Notes: a model not told the origin generated them from the sequence alone. 64,000 nucleotides of DNA from an uncultured Aquimarina sp. (GCA_947498705.1 CANMLW010000009.1:62001-126000); one strand, 5' to 3'; positions 8,501-17,033 are shown, numbered from the stretch's first letter. Numbers and translations are program-made.

Positions 8501-9828
8501 GTGATTTTATTATGATTGGTAGCACAGCAACTCTTCCACTAATAGAGAATTTTGAAGGAACTTTTCCTGTAGAAGGCTGGAAAATTATTAATATAGATAA
8601 AGATGAGATTTTATGGAAAAAAAGATCAGATGTAGGAAATGGTGATAGCTCATGTCTTGTGATTAACAATGCGGATAACCCTGAAGATATGGTAGATGAG
8701 TTGATAATTACTCCCCTTGATTTTGAATCTATTGAACCAGAGTTTCTTAAGTTTGATATTGCATATACAAAATATGATAATGCAGAGGTTGACGGAGTCG
8801 AAGAAAGTGCAGATCGTTTAGAGATATTAATTTCTACAGATTGTGGAGTTACTTGGACAAGTGTTTATGATAAGACGCATACAGATTTAGAAACTGTTGA
8901 AGTATTAGACGACCCTACAACAATTGGTGTGAATGAAACAAATGATTGGATTCCTTTAGAAAGATCTCATTGGAGAGAAGAAATCATTGAATTAAGTAGT
9001 TTTGCTAATCAACCAAGTGTATTGGTTAAGTTCAAAAATACATCTGGATATGGTACCAGAATCTGGATTGATAATCTTAATATTACAGGTAAAGCTACTG
9101 TTAGGCCAGATTATTGCGAAGCAAATGGCCAGAACGGAGTAGAGGCTATTACAAATGTTAGTTTTGCAAATATCAACAATGCATCTGGTAGAAATGTTTC
9201 TGGATATGAAAGCTTTATTGATCAAGTGGCAGATGTTGAAAAAGGCACCAGTTACAATCTTTCTGTAGATATCGATGGATATAAAGGAGGTACTCCAGAT
9301 GAAATATATGCCTGGTTCGATTGGAATAGAGATGGAGATTATGATGATGCCGACGAATATGTGGTATTAGTAAAAACGTCTCCTTTAAAAGGAGAAGTAA
9401 GTGTAACGGTTCCTCAAGATGCAGTATCCGGTAATACAGGAATGCGTATTAGAGTTGCTTATTACTCAAATTCTAATGTAGCTTGTGGTTCGGTTAAATA
9501 TGGAGAAGTAGAAGATTATACACTTAATATTGCTTCTCTAAAAGAGAATGAGGATAATAAAATATCTAATATTTTTAAGGGACTTTCTGTCTCACCAAAT
9601 CCAAGCTCTGGAAATGGGTTTAATGTAAACTTTAATTCATCCGAAACGGGATTAGCAAAAATGCAATTATACAATTCTATGGGAGTTAAGGTATTTGAAT
9701 TAAGTGAAAACAAAGGTTCAGAATTAACTAAACATGTTAAGATGAATCAAAAATTAGCTTCAGGTTTATATATCTTAAAAGTGGAAATGAAGTCAATATC
9801 CAAAACTTTAAGAATAGTTATAGAGTAA
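5599..9828 (+). CDS. Secreted M43 (pappalysin-like) metalloprotease with PKD, anchor-J and GEVED domains, T9SS cargo
   Basis: This 1409-residue protein has a signal peptide (residues 1-21, ending IYGQ). The M43 zinc protease domain spans ~75-340: HEIGHYFGLSH supplies His258, Glu259, His262 and His268, and the Met-turn is in ENHMDYNTACQNMFT. Three PKD domains follow (WTFEGGTPATS-type repeats near 370-455, 635-715 and 895-975), alternating with three 'choice-of-anchor J'-like jelly rolls that each contain a YGTRIWIDN signature. Next come a GEVED domain (~1180-1300) and a T9SS type-A sorting domain starting SVSPNPSSGNGF. It should be exported by the Sec and T9SS routes to the surface or medium and degrade extracellular protein, as known for similar flavobacterial M43 enzymes. 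The gene is isolated, flanked by decayed IS1182-derived elements in the same orientation. Confidence 0.92.
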   Translation: MKIKNYSFTLIMLFMLSSIYGQEIGNGCGVNFSAKDQKAYKEAISKVKKSKAFQRILSRTSQSRGVGALSKSPITYKIPVVFHILHNGEGDGPNNKNEISKEIMACKIADAVDVANKDFRGEYPEFNTTDPRFDSTKDKLDNIEFILAKEDPNGNLLEAPGMNWQADGDLISWGYDKRITDDPWWWGKNGKYYLQVFIVHYPNQNGKWNQSGHAFLPNAPYENEFPRIVYNWRYIGTKSSCGDKGIYGGPNFEKIFSHEIGHYFGLSHVFGPKVDGEPVCADGDGLEDTPDTLGSEGCTRDVENVCGTYPNLENHMDYNTACQNMFTKQQVALMKYWLDDTSEVKHPRGLLWQPDNLKATGVVPDIPEAKFKSDLTSLCSNQSVKFKDVSNGLPTSRVWTFEGGTPATSKEVNPTVAYTTAGTYKVTLKVTNSLGEDTTQVMNYIDVDQRSNVAVSQNFEGVFPPKGWDVFNPDNELTWSKRSDAGHGDNSSMVMDNSNNNIVGAIDNIRLPYLDFASASKSQMYFDVAYTKFDNNSPDVLKVQVSTDCGATWNDAYSKTHTDLETTEVATGNSNSWIPSKDEHWRKEIVDLSAYDGNCNVSIRFSNTSGYGTRIWIDNVNIVLDNNNAPTSDFYSKERNTICNSLDVTFKDVSTGNPTSWLWTFEGGIPATSTSQNPPKISYTEKGSHKVILTTSNASGSNTVTKSDYITIVVPDNNSFSEDFSGAFPPEGWDVNNPDDFLGWEKRSDIGRGDSSCMIMNNADNENLGEIDEITLQPMDLSIGNTDFSFDVAYTKFDNDSPDVLKVLVSKDCGESWKEVYSKTHIELETFELVAKPNDWVPTEDSHWRTERILLDEFKGESNVLLKFHNISGYGTRIWIDNVKLNFNSQEAPVSDFSVSDNICNNVPVTFTDLSTGSPTSWLWTFEGGTPATSTDQNPKVTYTTPGIYDVTLVAKNTFGTGTTTVKSDFIMIGSTATLPLIENFEGTFPVEGWKIINIDKDEILWKKRSDVGNGDSSCLVINNADNPEDMVDELIITPLDFESIEPEFLKFDIAYTKYDNAEVDGVEESADRLEILISTDCGVTWTSVYDKTHTDLETVEVLDDPTTIGVNETNDWIPLERSHWREEIIELSSFANQPSVLVKFKNTSGYGTRIWIDNLNITGKATVRPDYCEANGQNGVEAITNVSFANINNASGRNVSGYESFIDQVADVEKGTSYNLSVDIDGYKGGTPDEIYAWFDWNRDGDYDDADEYVVLVKTSPLKGEVSVTVPQDAVSGNTGMRIRVAYYSNSNVACGSVKYGEVEDYTLNIASLKENEDNKISNIFKGLSVSPNPSSGNGFNVNFNSSETGLAKMQLYNSMGVKVFELSENKGSELTKHVKMNQKLASGLYILKVEMKSISKTLRIVIE

Positions 9829-9860
9829 CAATATAACTGTTTTTATTAATTGTTTATGGA

Positions 9861-9892
9861 AAAAGAGGCTGTCTGAAAAGACAGCCTCTTTT
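9861..9892 (+). terminator. Strong hairpin terminator after the M43 protease
   Basis: AAAAGAGGCTGTCT and AGACAGCCTCTTTT form a perfect 14-bp stem with a GAAA loop, running into more T residues. It also forms the left tip of the second IS1182-derived element. Confidence 0.85.
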
Positions 9893-10299
9893 TTGTCGAG
9901 CTGTTTTTGATTTTTACTTTGGGTATGAAGTAAAACGTTGTCTTCGAGAGTTATGGTCAGGACCAATTAAGTCTTTTACCTCCTAATTATGATTTAGTTC
10001 CCAAGCATCATTCTTTGCGTATTGTTAATACGATTTTGATCATTTAAGTATTGATTGGCTCACCAAAACTGATAAAGGGGTTGAGACACATCTAGTTATC
10101 ACCCCGTATGCTATTATAGAGTATTGTATATGTATATTTGACTAATCCTTATTCTTCTCGTAAGATAAAGCAAGCCTTGTAAGAGAATATCCACTTTATG
10201 TGGCTGAGTGGTTGTAATGCCCTTTATCATACCAAAAAGATTTCGACCAAAAATAAAACAAAAAGAGACTGTCATAATACCTTTCAGACAGCCTCTTTA
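9862..10299 (+). mobile_element. IS1182-family deletion derivative, copy 2 (decayed)
   Basis: 438 bp with good terminal inverted repeats: GAGGCTGTCTGAAAAG (9865-9880) against GAGGCTGTCTGAAAGG read in reverse from 10281-10296 (15 of 16), extendable by AAA/TTT. The inside is a frameshifted transposase N-terminus: one frame gives VPKHHSLRIVNT-like residues near 10000, another gives YSSRKIKQAL, stop, ENIHFMWLSG near 10155-10207. It shares order, length and deletion point with copy 1 at 4863-5312, in the same orientation. Together they bracket the M43 protease gene like the arms of a composite element. No direct target repeats were found. Confidence 0.75.
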
Positions 10300-10336
10300 A
10301 TAAAGGGGACCTTAAAAAGGATTTTTGCAAGAATTC

Positions 10337-10882
10337 TTATACCGTTACTTTATTATCATTTAGATAAGGAGCTAACTCTAATTTTAATTGGGAAATCCAT
10401 TTCTCTAGACGTTCATCGGTGAGTTGGGATTCGTTATCATGATCTATTGCTAGACCATAAAAATAGCCTTCTTTGTCTTCGATTACTGCTACAGAGTCTG
10501 TAAAACGATACCCTTTATAAGGCCAGTGTCCAATAACTTTGCCTCCGTTTTCAATAACTACTTTTGCCAGAATTCCAACCCCATCTATGAAGTATTCACC
10601 ATATCCAATTTGGTCGCCTAATCCATAAATGGCTACAATTTTATCTGTGAAATCTATTTCCTGAAAATCATCAAAAAAAGCTTCCCAATCACTTTGTAAA
10701 TCACCGTCATACCATGTTGATAAACCAAATATAAATATATCAAAATCGTTGAAATCTTCTTTGCAGACATCACCAATCTCCCTAACATCTAATTCCTCAC
10801 TTCCCCAAAGCGATGTAAAATCTTTTGTTATGTCATCCGTAACACCCGTATCAGACCCATAAAACAAAGCTATTTTTTTCAT
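10337..10882 (-). CDS. fldA: Long-chain flavodoxin
   Basis: A 181-residue flavodoxin with the FMN phosphate loop GSDTGVTDDIT at residues 9-19 (the usual T/S-x-T-G-x-T), the first isoalloxazine loop STWYDGDLQSDW, and the second loop YGLGDQIGYGEYF. The insertion in the last strand makes it the long-chain type. It transfers low-potential electrons and generally replaces ferredoxin when iron is short. Its position between a siderophore operon and an iron-uptake locus agrees with that. It is divergent from the small CxCxxC protein gene at 10978, sharing a ~95-bp promoter region with an inverted repeat. The role is well known; iron control is inferred from context. Confidence 0.95.
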   Translation of the reverse strand: MKKIALFYGSDTGVTDDITKDFTSLWGSEELDVREIGDVCKEDFNDFDIFIFGLSTWYDGDLQSDWEAFFDDFQEIDFTDKIVAIYGLGDQIGYGEYFIDGVGILAKVVIENGGKVIGHWPYKGYRFTDSVAVIEDKEGYFYGLAIDHDNESQLTDERLEKWISQLKLELAPYLNDNKVTV

Positions 10883-10907
10883 AAGAGTATAAATTATTAA
10901 TCTTCTA

Positions 10908-10959
10908 CAAAAATATGTTATTTTTAATTATTCTAAATAAAAATAATACAATAAATTTG
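10908..10959. promoter_or_regulatory. Divergent flavodoxin / 118-aa gene promoters with a dyad
   Basis: TATTTTTG on the minus strand (10915-10908) and TAAATTTG on the plus strand (10952-10959) both fit the Bacteroidota -7 element TAnnTTTG, and each is about 20-30 bp from its start codon. Between them TTATTTTTA (10918-10926) and TAAAAATAA (10938-10946) form an inverted repeat. This is a plausible site for an iron-responsive repressor controlling both genes, but the binding protein is a guess. Confidence 0.5.
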
Positions 10960-10977
10960 AATTTTAAAACATAGAAC

Positions 10978-11334
10978 ATGTACAATTTAGATCTATTATA
11001 TACAAATACAGTAGGAAGTGCTTTTACAATTAAAAACCAATTTGATGAAGAAGTACAATCAAAAATTCAATTTCTTATAGGGGATATAGCCGTACTTATG
11101 GATGTGCCAGAAATAAAGTCTTTTTTATCGGTTATTCGCTTAGCGCAAAAAGGATGTCAATGTAAAGATTGCAATCAAAAGAGTGCATATAAAACTATTA
11201 AATGCAATACCCCACAAGCTGAGATAAATTTTAAAGTTTCTCCAAAAATTTTGGTGGGTTTTGAAGAGTTGGTGATGGGCGTTTTATTCCATTTAGAATA
11301 TAATGATGTTTTGTCTTTTAATGAAATAAACTAA
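10978..11334 (+). CDS. Conserved hypothetical protein with CxCxxC motif beside flavodoxin
   Basis: A 118-residue, probably cytoplasmic protein with no signal peptide or membrane helix. The first half (to about residue 55) looks alpha-helical. A cysteine cluster follows (KGCQCKDCNQKSAY, residues ~60-75), with one more Cys about ten residues on (IKCNTP). This could bind Fe, Zn or a cluster. I do not recognise a named family. It is divergent from fldA with an ATG only ~19 bp from a TAnnTTTG box, so it may be induced with flavodoxin under iron limitation. A metal-sensing or iron-sparing role is only a suggestion. Confidence 0.6.
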   Translation: MYNLDLLYTNTVGSAFTIKNQFDEEVQSKIQFLIGDIAVLMDVPEIKSFLSVIRLAQKGCQCKDCNQKSAYKTIKCNTPQAEINFKVSPKILVGFEELVMGVLFHLEYNDVLSFNEIN

Positions 11335-11374
11335 AATTATATAATTAATTAAGTTGTTTTACCTTATCAGTAGG

Positions 11375-12085
11375 TTACAAATATTTTTTAGTTTCTGAAA
11401 CGTTGGTTTGGTGTTTTGCATCGATCAAAAACTTCATAAAAACGTATAAACTTAAAACATGCGTTAGGTTGATTAAAATGGTAAAAACCCTATTGTAATA
11501 GAATAGCTCATTAATAGGTACAAGCGCTACAATAAAAATGCACAAGCCTGCTACGATCATAATTTTTACTTTATCCTTATATTTTACGGCATGATACACC
11601 AGGTATGAGGTAATAGTAAATGTTACTGAACCAACCAAACTAATTATCACAAATGGAAGTGCTTTTAATACATGTGGAAGAAGTAATTCTGAAATTGCGT
11701 AAATAAGATAAATAATTAAGGCAGTGCCAATAAGAAATGGTAAAGAAACTAATGTTCCTCGATGAAATTTATCCAATACAACAAATTTTTTGAGAACTAG
11801 AGAGCTCAACAGAAAAAAAACACCAATTAAGGCACAAATGATAGAAAAATAACTCTTAAAATCCATGTAAATAAGAATATCCGTTATCAACATTAAAAAA
11901 AGACTTAATAGATACCAGTAGTTAACTTTAATTGTAGAGTTTAGGTACAATAATCCAACACAAATTATGGTAAATGGTAAGGCAAATACTAGGAGCTTTT
12001 TATCAAAAAATATAGCAATGACCATTACAATTATAAAAGATAAATAAAATAAGTATTCGAGTCCTATGTTTTTAGAAAATCTCAA
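11375..12085 (-). CDS. Integral membrane protein, possibly YhhN/lysoplasmalogenase-like
   Basis: 236 residues with roughly eight hydrophobic helices, evenly spaced, and no signal peptide. The spacing and the LITDILIYMDFKSYF element resemble the YhhN/TMEM86 (lysoplasmalogenase) family, but the match by eye is weak and it may be simply a conserved membrane protein. It converges with the 118-residue gene and is followed upstream by the AraC regulator on the same strand, 140 bp away, so it is probably a separate unit. Confidence 0.5.
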   Translation of the reverse strand: MRFSKNIGLEYLFYLSFIIVMVIAIFFDKKLLVFALPFTIICVGLLYLNSTIKVNYWYLLSLFLMLITDILIYMDFKSYFSIICALIGVFFLLSSLVLKKFVVLDKFHRGTLVSLPFLIGTALIIYLIYAISELLLPHVLKALPFVIISLVGSVTFTITSYLVYHAVKYKDKVKIMIVAGLCIFIVALVPINELFYYNRVFTILINLTHVLSLYVFMKFLIDAKHQTNVSETKKYL

Positions 12086-12225
12086 GTGATAGTATTCTTA
12101 GTTTTGTTGCATAACATTAAAGATAAGAAATCCCTTCTAGTTACATTTTTTTAATTGACATTAAGTTATTTTTTCCCCAAGAAAAATATAATTTTAGGTA
12201 TGAGTCTACTTTTTTACAGAGGTTC

Positions 12226-13245
12226 TTAACCTTCTACTACTTTTGTTATTGAATTGCGGTATTTTTTTGGAGTGATACCTTCAATTTTTTTAAAAGCTGC
12301 GGTAAAGTGAGTAGAGTTTTTGTAACCGATTAATTCTGAGATTTCGTAGATAGGTTTTTTGCTATGTAATAATAGCTGTTTTGCTTTTTCCATTCTTAAT
12401 TCTGAAGCATATTCAAAAATGGTTTTTCCAAAAACTCTTTTAAATTCTTTTTTTAACACAAAATCATTCAACCCTGTTTGTCGGGCTAATTGCTGTATAG
12501 AATATTGTACAGAAAGGTCAGAAGCAATTAGATGTTGGGTTTGATATAGTTTTTTAACCACATTATCTACTGGGTTTACAATTTCTAACCTATCGGTTGA
12601 CTGTGAATCTAACATCAAAGCAATCAATTCTAAGGTTTTTGATTCTAAAAACAAACGTTTTAACAACCCTTTTCTTGTATCAATTAATATTTCTGCTATA
12701 ATTTCTTGTGTTTTGCTGCATAAAGGTTGAGTAAAATCACTTTTTAACTTCTTGAAAGAATATATGTCAAGTATGTCGTATTCTTCATTAAGCCTGTGTT
12801 TTTGGATAAATGAAATATCCATTCTGATTTTTACTTGCTTGAGTCGTTTACGTTTATAATATACAATTGAGCCATAGATTTCTGACAAAAATACAAGGTA
12901 TGATTCTTGACTTTCGTATACCAAATCTGTTTCTACACCTTCAATTTTAATAATTTGCTCTCCTTCTATAAGAAAAGAAAGTTCTAAAATGTCTTCAGAA
13001 AGTTGCCCTTCTAAAGTGATATCTTCTTTAAATAGTACATCATAAATTCCAATAGACAATCCGTCAAAACGATAAAAATTATAATATCCATTACCATATT
13101 CTTCTAAAAACGTAAAATTTTTAGAAACAACACCACATTGTTCGTTGGTAGCTGTGGGCTGAATAATTGAATATAAAGCACACGTGTTTTTCTTGCTTCC
13201 TCTTTCTGTTTTAGATGAGTTCTTTTCGCGTCTTTTTTTATCCAT
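12226..13245 (-). CDS. AraC-family regulator, PchR-like
   Basis: A 339-residue regulator whose C-terminal ~100 residues form a classical double helix-turn-helix (YSIQQLARQTGLNDFVLKKEFKRVFG, broken here for length, then YEISELIGYKNSTHFTAAFKK). The ~200-residue N-terminal domain resembles PchR-type effector domains, which bind a ferric siderophore in the cytoplasm. The first 25 residues are very basic (KKRREKNSSK...). It is divergent from the TonB receptor at 13361, the usual arrangement for a PchR-type activator of its own siderophore receptor. A near-perfect palindrome lies between the two genes. Confidence 0.85.
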   Translation of the reverse strand: MDKKRREKNSSKTERGSKKNTCALYSIIQPTATNEQCGVVSKNFTFLEEYGNGYYNFYRFDGLSIGIYDVLFKEDITLEGQLSEDILELSFLIEGEQIIKIEGVETDLVYESQESYLVFLSEIYGSIVYYKRKRLKQVKIRMDISFIQKHRLNEEYDILDIYSFKKLKSDFTQPLCSKTQEIIAEILIDTRKGLLKRLFLESKTLELIALMLDSQSTDRLEIVNPVDNVVKKLYQTQHLIASDLSVQYSIQQLARQTGLNDFVLKKEFKRVFGKTIFEYASELRMEKAKQLLLHSKKPIYEISELIGYKNSTHFTAAFKKIEGITPKKYRNSITKVVEG

Positions 13246-13284
13246 GATACGTCATTTTTATCGTTCTCTAGCCCTTAATTTTGC

Positions 13285-13302
13285 ATCTAAATTTATTTAG
13301 AT
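13285..13302. promoter_or_regulatory. Palindromic operator candidate between AraC regulator and receptor
   Basis: ATCTAAAT-TT-ATTTAGAT is an 18-bp dyad with 8-bp arms in the 115-bp divergent gap between the PchR-like regulator and the TonB receptor gene. Its shape fits a dimeric iron repressor of the DtxR/Fur kind or the AraC protein's own site. The half-site TCTAAAT also appears in the flavodoxin promoter dyad region (10932-10938). Confidence 0.5.
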
Positions 13303-13360
13303 CAAATATAAATAAGGATGTAAAACTAACTAAATAGTTTTAAAAAAATTGTAATCATCA

Positions 13361-15691
13361 GTGGAAAATTTTCGAAAAAAAGGAATCTTTTTTTTAATGT
13401 TTTGGTATGCCATAATGTGTAATGCACAAAGCAAAATTACAGGAGTTGTTTTAGATCAAAAAACAAATCCTGTTTCAGAAGCTTCGGTAAGGATTCTGGA
13501 ATTGAATAATAGTGGAACAGTAAGTGATTTTGACGGTAGATTTACTTTAACCGTACCTTCTGGTAATTATACGATCGAAACGACCTTTGTAGGTTTAAAA
13601 AAGAATAGAACTACCATAGCTGTAGGAAAATCCAAGACCATAAAACTTACTATTGTTCTAGAAGAGGATATAGAAGAATTAAATGATGTTATTGTAAAAG
13701 GCAGAACGCAAAACGAACAAAAAAGAAATACTGGGTATGCAGTCAATGTATTAGAAACCAAAGCACTTAAAAATGTAACCACCGATATCAATCAGGTGAT
13801 TAAGAGTATACCAGGAGTAAACTTAAGAGAAGTAGGCGGGTTAGGATCTAATTTTAAGTTGGCTTTAAACGGGTTAGTAGGAAATCAAATACGATATTTT
13901 ATAGATGGAGTTCCCATGGAAAACTTTGGATCGACATTAACACTTAACAATTTCCCAATAAACCTTGTTAAATCTATCGAGGTGTATAAAGGTGTGGTGC
14001 CTATTTCTTTAGGTTCAGATGCCTTAGGAGGAGCTATTAATATAATTACAAGTAATAAGAAAAAGAATTATCTGGATGCCAGCTATAGCATAGGTTCTTT
14101 TAATACACATCGTACAGCTGTAAATACGCAATTCGTAAATAAGAATAATTATTATTTAAAATTGATTTCTTTTTACAATTATTCTGACAATGATTATGAA
14201 ATGAAAGATGTTCCTGTTTTTGATCTCGAGTTAGGTAATTTTTTAGGAAATGTTGATGTCAAAAGATTTAATGACGAATATACTTCGACAATGGTATCAC
14301 CAGAATTTGGAGTTTTTGATAAATCATTCGCAGATCAATGGTACTTTAGAGTAACCGGAGCTTATAATAAGAACAATTATCAACATCCTGATAATAACAT
14401 ATTACGAGTTTTAGGACAGTTTAATACCGAGGGAAAGACGTTGTTGTTATCGACATCTTACCGCAAAAAAATACATAAATTAGAAATAAAAGCATCAGGT
14501 CTTTTGGGTTGGGTCAAAGAAACCAATGATGACACCAGTACACGTAAATATAACTGGACAGGAGCTTTTATAGAACGTAATCCTTTGGATCAGTTGGGAG
14601 AATTGGGATCAGTAAGATCCTTATTTAAACTTACAGATCGTGTTGCCAGCAGTCAGGTAAATGCAAAGTACTCACTAAAAAGAAATCACCTCATAGAAGC
14701 TAATTATGCGTTTAATTACTTAAAACGTAAGGGCGAAGACGAGGTAAATCCACTGAATGCTGCTTTTAGAGCTCCTGCAGTATTATCAAAAAATATAGCT
14801 GGATTGGCCTACACCTTAAAAGGTCTGAATGACTTTTTTAATCTAACTTTTTTCGGGAAACAATATTTGTTTTCTGCCCATCAAGAAAACATTACAGGAG
14901 AGAAAATAGAGGATGTAGATTTTTCTGGTACTGGTTACGGAGCGTCTTTGTCGGTGAGTCCTATAAAAGAATTATCTGTAAAAGCTTCCTATGAAAAAGC
15001 ATATAGAATTCCTGAAAGTTATGAGCTGCTAGGAAATGGATTATTTATAAGACCTAATTTTAATTTACAACCAGAAGAAAGCGATAACATCAATCTGGGG
15101 ACTCGTTTAAATACTTCATTTTCCTGGTTTAAACTAACTTTTGATGCTAATTTCTTCTATCGTAAATCAATCGATTTTATTAGACTAAAAAGACCCGAAG
15201 GTGTCTTTAGTGAGTTTGATAACATTACCAATGTATCTTCTACCGGCATAGAATCGGGGATTAAAACTGTGTTTAAGGATAAAATCGAAGCTCAGTTTAA
15301 TATCACTTATCAGGATATTATCGATAAAGACAGGCTAGACGAAGGCATCGAAAACGCGGCTTATAATAGTAGAGTACCTAATATCCCTTATTTCTTCTTT
15401 AACACTAGGGTGGGAGCTAAATTCTTAAAAAATAAGCTGTCGGTATATTGGAATTATTCGTTTACAGAATCCTACTTTTTAAAAACCGAAAACAATGGTA
15501 ACCCTCTTGATAAAAATGATATCCCTGCTCAAAATGTACATGGGCTAGATATAGATTATAGTTGGAAAGAAGGAAGGTATAATCTTTCTGGATCCATAAC
15601 CAACTTAACAGATGCTTTGGTGTTTGACAATTTCAGAATTCAAAAACCAGGAAGAGCATTTTACTTAAAACTTAGATACTTTTTACAATAG
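13361..15691 (+). CDS. xusA: TonB-dependent siderophore receptor, XusA-like
   Basis: A 776-residue outer-membrane receptor: signal peptide (ends MCNAQS), carboxypeptidase-regulatory-like domain (~24-110), plug (~125-230, with SIPGVNLREVGGLGS and FIDGVP) and a 22-strand barrel ending in aromatic LRYFLQ. The best start is GTG at 13361, which directly follows an in-frame stop; ATG 36 bp downstream would shorten the signal peptide to an improbably small size. It is followed by a DUF4374 lipoprotein and a PepSY membrane protein, the gene order of XusABC, the xenosiderophore uptake system described in Bacteroides. The likely role is uptake of a ferric siderophore, perhaps the one made by the operon at 1-4843. 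The gene symbol is by synteny. Confidence 0.88.
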   Translation: MENFRKKGIFFLMFWYAIMCNAQSKITGVVLDQKTNPVSEASVRILELNNSGTVSDFDGRFTLTVPSGNYTIETTFVGLKKNRTTIAVGKSKTIKLTIVLEEDIEELNDVIVKGRTQNEQKRNTGYAVNVLETKALKNVTTDINQVIKSIPGVNLREVGGLGSNFKLALNGLVGNQIRYFIDGVPMENFGSTLTLNNFPINLVKSIEVYKGVVPISLGSDALGGAINIITSNKKKNYLDASYSIGSFNTHRTAVNTQFVNKNNYYLKLISFYNYSDNDYEMKDVPVFDLELGNFLGNVDVKRFNDEYTSTMVSPEFGVFDKSFADQWYFRVTGAYNKNNYQHPDNNILRVLGQFNTEGKTLLLSTSYRKKIHKLEIKASGLLGWVKETNDDTSTRKYNWTGAFIERNPLDQLGELGSVRSLFKLTDRVASSQVNAKYSLKRNHLIEANYAFNYLKRKGEDEVNPLNAAFRAPAVLSKNIAGLAYTLKGLNDFFNLTFFGKQYLFSAHQENITGEKIEDVDFSGTGYGASLSVSPIKELSVKASYEKAYRIPESYELLGNGLFIRPNFNLQPEESDNINLGTRLNTSFSWFKLTFDANFFYRKSIDFIRLKRPEGVFSEFDNITNVSSTGIESGIKTVFKDKIEAQFNITYQDIIDKDRLDEGIENAAYNSRVPNIPYFFFNTRVGAKFLKNKLSVYWNYSFTESYFLKTENNGNPLDKNDIPAQNVHGLDIDYSWKEGRYNLSGSITNLTDALVFDNFRIQKPGRAFYLKLRYFLQ

Positions 15692-15722
15692 ATGAATTTC
15701 ACTTTTTAAATTAAATACAATC

Positions 15723-17033
15723 ATGAAACATTTACAAATAAATATTTTAATACTAGCGGCAATGCTACTTGGGTTGGTAGCATGTAGTAGCGATGATGAT
15801 GCTCCTGTTCCCGTTTCTAATCCCGATCCTGATCCCGATCCAGAAGTTGTAGAACCCGAAGTAACCGGTCAATCTTCAAATGGTTTTGTTATGGCCTTAA
15901 GAACAACAGGAGATAATGAAACAGATTATATCGTAAGCAAAGAAGATATAATGACAGGAGAAATCTCTGCAGCAGGTACGGGGATAGAGCTTACTAGTTG
16001 GAGGTTTTTCTATCCTGTAGGTAAAACGCTTTTTACCACTGGTTATAGTGAAGATAATCAGGGAGCAGCCTATGCAGATAATGGTAAAGGACTGATAGCA
16101 AAAAAGGGAGGTTTTATTTTTGAAAATGCACTCGAAATGTTTGGTGCAGGAGATGACAAAACACTTTTGGCAATGGAAATCGCAAGAAATTTACCTACCA
16201 GAAGATTACATATCATCGATGCCGAAACGGGACTTGTAAAACAAATTTCAGATATTAATATTTTTGTGGAGCCGGCTAAAGATCCAAGAGAAACTAAAAT
16301 TTCTTGGCCTACAGCTTTACAGGTAAGAGGGGATAAGCTATTTATTCCTTTTCAGAAAATAAAAAATGAGTTTGATGATAAAGGAGCTGCTGTTGATCTT
16401 GGTACTACAGATCCAGATGAGGCGTATATTGCAGTGTTTTCATATCCAAATATTGGAACCGATCCAGAAAAAATTATTAGCGATAACAGAACTAGTAATA
16501 TTGGGGTAAACGGAGCTACAACAGGTTTGATCGAAGCAGATAATGGAGATTTATATTCGTTTTCTTGCGGAGCAGTTATGGCAGGTTTCTCACAGGCTTC
16601 AACAAAGCCATCGGGTATCCTTAGGATTAAAAATAATGAAACCGAGTTTGATGACAGCTACTTCTTTAATGTAGAAGAGGCTACCAACGGAGGTAAGTTA
16701 TTTTCATTGGACTATGCAGGAGGTAATAAAGCAATTGCCCGTATTCTTACCAATGACACAGGTAATAAGTGGGAAGCCTTTGGTAGAACTGTATTTAACC
16801 AAAAATTAGTAATCATCGATCTGGAAGCAAAAACAGTAACAGATGTTGCTAATATTCCATTGCATGCAAAACGTTATACATCACCTATTTTGATAGAAAA
16901 TGGTAAAGCTTATGTGAGTATAGAAACCGCAACAGATGCGTATGTGTATCAGGTAGATATTGCAACAGCGACAGGTACCAAAGGGGCTAAGATTGTTGGT
17001 AAAACCATAAAAGGGTTCTTTAGGCTAAAATAA
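15723..17033 (+). CDS. xusB: DUF4374 surface lipoprotein, XusB-like
   Basis: A 436-residue lipoprotein: signal peptide with lipobox LVAC at Cys21, then SSDDD, an acidic stretch like the Bacteroidota lipoprotein surface-export signal. A Pro/Asp-rich linker (NPDPDPDPEV) leads into a beta-propeller-type DUF4374 domain covering the rest. In Bacteroides, XusB (DUF4374) binds ferric enterobactin at the surface and works with XusA. Here it is 31 bp after the TonB receptor, clearly in the same operon. The ligand is unknown; a hydroxamate/citrate siderophore would match the neighbouring biosynthetic genes. Confidence 0.87.
   Translation: MKHLQINILILAAMLLGLVACSSDDDAPVPVSNPDPDPDPEVVEPEVTGQSSNGFVMALRTTGDNETDYIVSKEDIMTGEISAAGTGIELTSWRFFYPVGKTLFTTGYSEDNQGAAYADNGKGLIAKKGGFIFENALEMFGAGDDKTLLAMEIARNLPTRRLHIIDAETGLVKQISDINIFVEPAKDPRETKISWPTALQVRGDKLFIPFQKIKNEFDDKGAAVDLGTTDPDEAYIAVFSYPNIGTDPEKIISDNRTSNIGVNGATTGLIEADNGDLYSFSCGAVMAGFSQASTKPSGILRIKNNETEFDDSYFFNVEEATNGGKLFSLDYAGGNKAIARILTNDTGNKWEAFGRTVFNQKLVIIDLEAKTVTDVANIPLHAKRYTSPILIENGKAYVSIETATDAYVYQVDIATATGTKGAKIVGKTIKGFFRLK

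Noticed and set aside
5599-9828. The large protease as a broken or fused gene
   Set aside because: One continuous frame with signal peptide, intact active site and sorting domain; the length is explained by repeated PKD and jelly-roll domains.
10198-10422. Plus-strand ORF of 74 codons near the flavodoxin gene
   Set aside because: It begins inside the IS1182 relic (MWLSGCN is the transposase fragment) and runs antisense into fldA; no independent coding evidence.
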